64,000 nt of DNA. It comes from Chloroflexota bacterium. GTDB lineage: Bacteria > Chloroflexota > Dehalococcoidia > Lucifugimonadales > JACPCL1. The notes beneath the pieces were generated by a model, which ran no database searches, was not told the DNA's origin, and saw only the letters and a list, made by a program, of their open reading frames with translations. The position numbers were made by a program, and so were the translations under genes. Where the stretch lies: assembly GCA_016179765.1 (NCBI GenBank), contig JACPCL010000030.1, forward strand, positions 41,710 through 105,709. The letters are read 5' to 3'. Positions 61,161 to 64,000 of this stretch are shown here, piece by piece; the first letter of the stretch is position 1; every line of letters begins with the position of its first letter.

Positions 61161-61295
61161 CTTCCTTCTCCCGTCCCTCTGCGTTGGCGCGCCCAGCTCA
61201 CGAGGCAGACAAGATGCTAAAGAGCGCATTAGGAAATGGACTCGTTTGGTGGTCACCAACGCAGGGTTGGCCCCAAGAAAGGCGCCTCGTGTTCG

Positions 61296-61372
61296 CCTCT
61301 CCCTTGAGGGGAGAGGCCGCTTCCGCTGCTCCGGGTGTCGCAGCGGAAGCGGGTGAGGGTGAAAGTCCACTT
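61296..61372. repeat. REP-like palindromes upstream of gcvT
   Basis: CTCTCCCTTGAGGGGAGAG and CGCTTCCGCTG facing CAGCGGAAGCG, with tail GGGTGAGGGTGAAAG. The 347-base gap 61161-61507 holds this and the gcvT promoter. No glycine riboswitch fold was recognised. Confidence 0.6.
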
Positions 61373-61452
61373 ACTAACGCCCCCATGAGTAACCAGCCCG
61401 TAAATCCATCCTAGGACTTTGTGAAAAGAATTGCAACCGAACCTTCCTCACG

Positions 61453-61482
61453 TTGACACTCCTTCCATCAGGTCTGTACCAT
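61453..61482 (+). promoter_or_regulatory. Promoter of gcvT-gcvH
   Basis: TTGACA (61453-61458), 18 bases, TACCAT (61477-61482). It puts transcription start near 61489, which supports ATG 61508 over TTG 61487. Confidence 0.6.
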
Positions 61483-61507
61483 TTCGTTGCACCCTCAAGA
61501 ACGTAGC

Positions 61508-62604
<1,097 letters not shown>

Positions 62605-62605
<1 letters not shown>

Positions 62606-62991
62606 TGCACCCCAACGACCGGCGCTACTCCAAGGAGCACGAGTGGGTCATGTTGGAACCCGATGGCCGCGCCCTGGTGGGCATCACCCACTATGCCCAG
62701 GACCACCTGGGCGATGTCGTCTACCTGGACCTGCCCAGCCCCGGCGCAAAGCTCGCCCAGTTCCAGAAGCTGGGCGAGGTGGAGTCCGTCAAGGCCGTCT
62801 CCGATCTCTTCAGCCCCATCGCCGGTCTGGTGACTGAGGTGAACCAGGTCCTGGTGAACAGGCCGGAGCTCGTCAACCAGGACCCCTACGGCCAGGGCTG
62901 GATGGTCCGCCTGGCCTCCGTCAACCGGGACGATCTGCGCCACCTCATGACGGCCCCGCAGTATGAAGAGTACCTGAGCAAGCTGGAATAG
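62605..62991 (+). CDS. gcvH: Glycine cleavage system H protein
   Basis: A 128-residue lipoyl carrier. The lipoylated lysine is Lys63 in GEVESVKAVSDLFSP. EHEWVMLEPDGRALVGITHYAQDHLGD is typical of the N-terminus. It shuttles aminomethyl groups between P, T and L proteins. A truncated helicase follows where gcvP would be expected. Confidence 0.96.
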
Positions 62992-63013
62992 AAGCAATCT
63001 CCGGGAGGCAACG

Positions 63014-63940
63014 ATGGGCAAACAGGAATCTGCCATCGGACTTATCCAATTAATACAACAAGCGGGTTTCGCAATTGCAGACACTGCAGTTTTGGCACCC
63101 CGAGCTGCTGAATATCTCCCTATTCCAGAAGCTTTGCACCCCAAATTGCGCGATTTCCTTCTAAAGTCTTATCCGAAGGGCCTTTTTGCCCACCAGTCCA
63201 ACGCCATTGAGTCAGCTTTGAATGGTAGCGACGTCTGTTTGGCTACCGCAACAGCGTCCGGCAAGAGTCTCGTGTTCATGTCTTTGGCAATACAACGGGT
63301 GTTGGAAGACCCAGGAACCAAGATTCTTGTCCTTTATCCTGCTAGAGCGCTAATCCAAGACCAGATGTCAAAATGGGCGGAAATCACGGGGCCGTTTGGG
63401 CTAGGTGTGGATTTCATTGATGGTACTGTACACAGCGATAGGAGGATAGGGATACTTAAAACACATAACATTGTCCTGATGACGCCAGACGTCCTGCATG
63501 CCTGGATGATGAGGAATCTGCAAGATCCTGACATCAGAGGTTTTGTTCGCAAACTCCGCCTTGTTGTCCTAGATGAAGCACATGTTTACGATGGAGTCTT
63601 TGGCACAAACACTGCTTATTTGCTGAGGAGGCTGGCAGTAATAGCAAATAACTTCCGGCTAGTTTGTTGCACGGCTACCCTGGGAAAACCTTCCGATTTT
63701 GTCTACCAGTTGACAGGCCGGAATGTGGTTACATTCGGTGAGGAAGACGATAAATCGGCTTCACCTGGAAAGACCGTTCTTCTTTTGCGTCCGCTGTTGA
63801 AGGATACTTTCCAGTGCAGCGTAAATCTGCTTACAGGGATAGCACGTGCAAGTATCGGAAGATACATTGCTTTTGGAGACTCTAGAAAAGGAGTTGAACA
63901 GCTAGTACCTACTTACGTAATTGATTATACAGAGGTTTGA
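63014..63940 (+). CDS. DEAD/DEAH helicase N-terminal half, truncated
   Basis: A 308-residue fragment of a superfamily 2 helicase resembling the YprA/MrfA group: Q-like FAHQSNAIESAL, Walker A TATASGKS (78-85), LYPARALIQDQ, DEAHVYDG near 186, CTATLGKP (motif III-like), and the start of the second RecA domain at FGDSRKGVEQL. It then stops after about 12 unrelated residues, so motifs V and VI are missing. AT-rich unlike gcvTH. GGGAGG precedes the ATG. It may be a decayed member of a helicase-based defence locus. Confidence 0.75.
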   Translation: MGKQESAIGLIQLIQQAGFAIADTAVLAPRAAEYLPIPEALHPKLRDFLLKSYPKGLFAHQSNAIESALNGSDVCLATATASGKSLVFMSLAIQRVLEDPGTKILVLYPARALIQDQMSKWAEITGPFGLGVDFIDGTVHSDRRIGILKTHNIVLMTPDVLHAWMMRNLQDPDIRGFVRKLRLVVLDEAHVYDGVFGTNTAYLLRRLAVIANNFRLVCCTATLGKPSDFVYQLTGRNVVTFGEEDDKSASPGKTVLLLRPLLKDTFQCSVNLLTGIARASIGRYIAFGDSRKGVEQLVPTYVIDYTEV

Positions 63941-64000
63941 GAGGGTCTTGGTGGACGGTTGCTTTGGTCCACTTGAAGGGTACGGGGTGCTGGTTTCGCG

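Noticed and set aside
61161..61452. Glycine riboswitch upstream of gcvT
   Set aside because: The region contains only REP-like palindromes; the tandem aptamer core could not be recognised by eye.

Overview
The window looks like a chromosomal segment of a GC-rich, free-living bacterium, most likely Chloroflexota close to Dehalococcoidia or SAR202. That placement is inferred from gene content and order: a bifunctional phosphoglucose/phosphomannose isomerase after a phosphohexomutase, a str-S10-spc-alpha ribosomal cluster without tuf, and many FAD, HMGL and amidohydrolase genes. It is not from a database search.

Layout. 1-5.1 kb (+): KhpA, RimM, then a MacAB-like efflux set (adaptor, ATPase, permease). 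5.3-9.2 kb (+): a secreted DUF5666-like protein, a GYD protein, phosphohexomutase and isomerase, closed by a bidirectional terminator. 9.4-30.9 kb (-): one nearly continuous ribosomal/transcription/secretion supercluster, read from a strong TTGACA-17-TATACT promoter: rpsL-rpsG-fusA-rpsJ-rplC-D-W-B-rpsS-rplV-rpsC-rplP-rpmC-rpsQ-rplN-X-E-rpsN-H-rplF-R-rpsE-rpmD-rplO-secY-adk-map-infA-rpmJ-rpsM-K-D-rpoA-rplQ-truA-rplM-rpsI. 31-36.6 kb: metabolic genes (amidohydrolase, FAD oxidoreductase, isocitrate-lyase-like enzyme), a rhomboid gene broken at an A9 tract, a GatC-like protein and a PAC2 protein. 36.9-39.6 kb: an AT-richer accessory island with a degraded vapBC pair and unknown genes. 39.8-46 kb: a very large FAD/Fe-S oxidase carrying repeat DNA in frame, an SDR, a Shedu-like defence gene and DUF4258/DUF2283 modules. 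46-54.5 kb (-): thioredoxin, HMGL-family lyase, HNH nuclease, CvpA, Lon, PAP2 phosphatase and two unknowns. 55-64 kb: comM with cassettes at its 3' end, nadA, miaB, tRNA-Ser, a CcmE variant, gcvT-gcvH and a truncated helicase.

The most unusual content is in the repeats and insertions. First, small gene cassettes sit directly after the stop codons of comM and of the FAD/Fe-S oxidase, and each cassette is followed by a degraded copy of the 3' end of that same target gene. Second, at least six intergenic positions carry a near-perfect hairpin (14-21 bp arms, 3-5 nt loop) whose arm sequence is different at each place although the surrounding repeat context is similar. Third, a strand-oriented C-rich/G-rich palindrome lies just after many stop codons, and relatives of it have entered the oxidase reading frame without breaking it, at domain boundaries. 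Fourth, a MITE-like element with AGGNTGCTGAAAAA ends occurs three times.

Coding starts were chosen from ribosome-binding sites and family N-termini. All functional assignments come from motifs read by eye.
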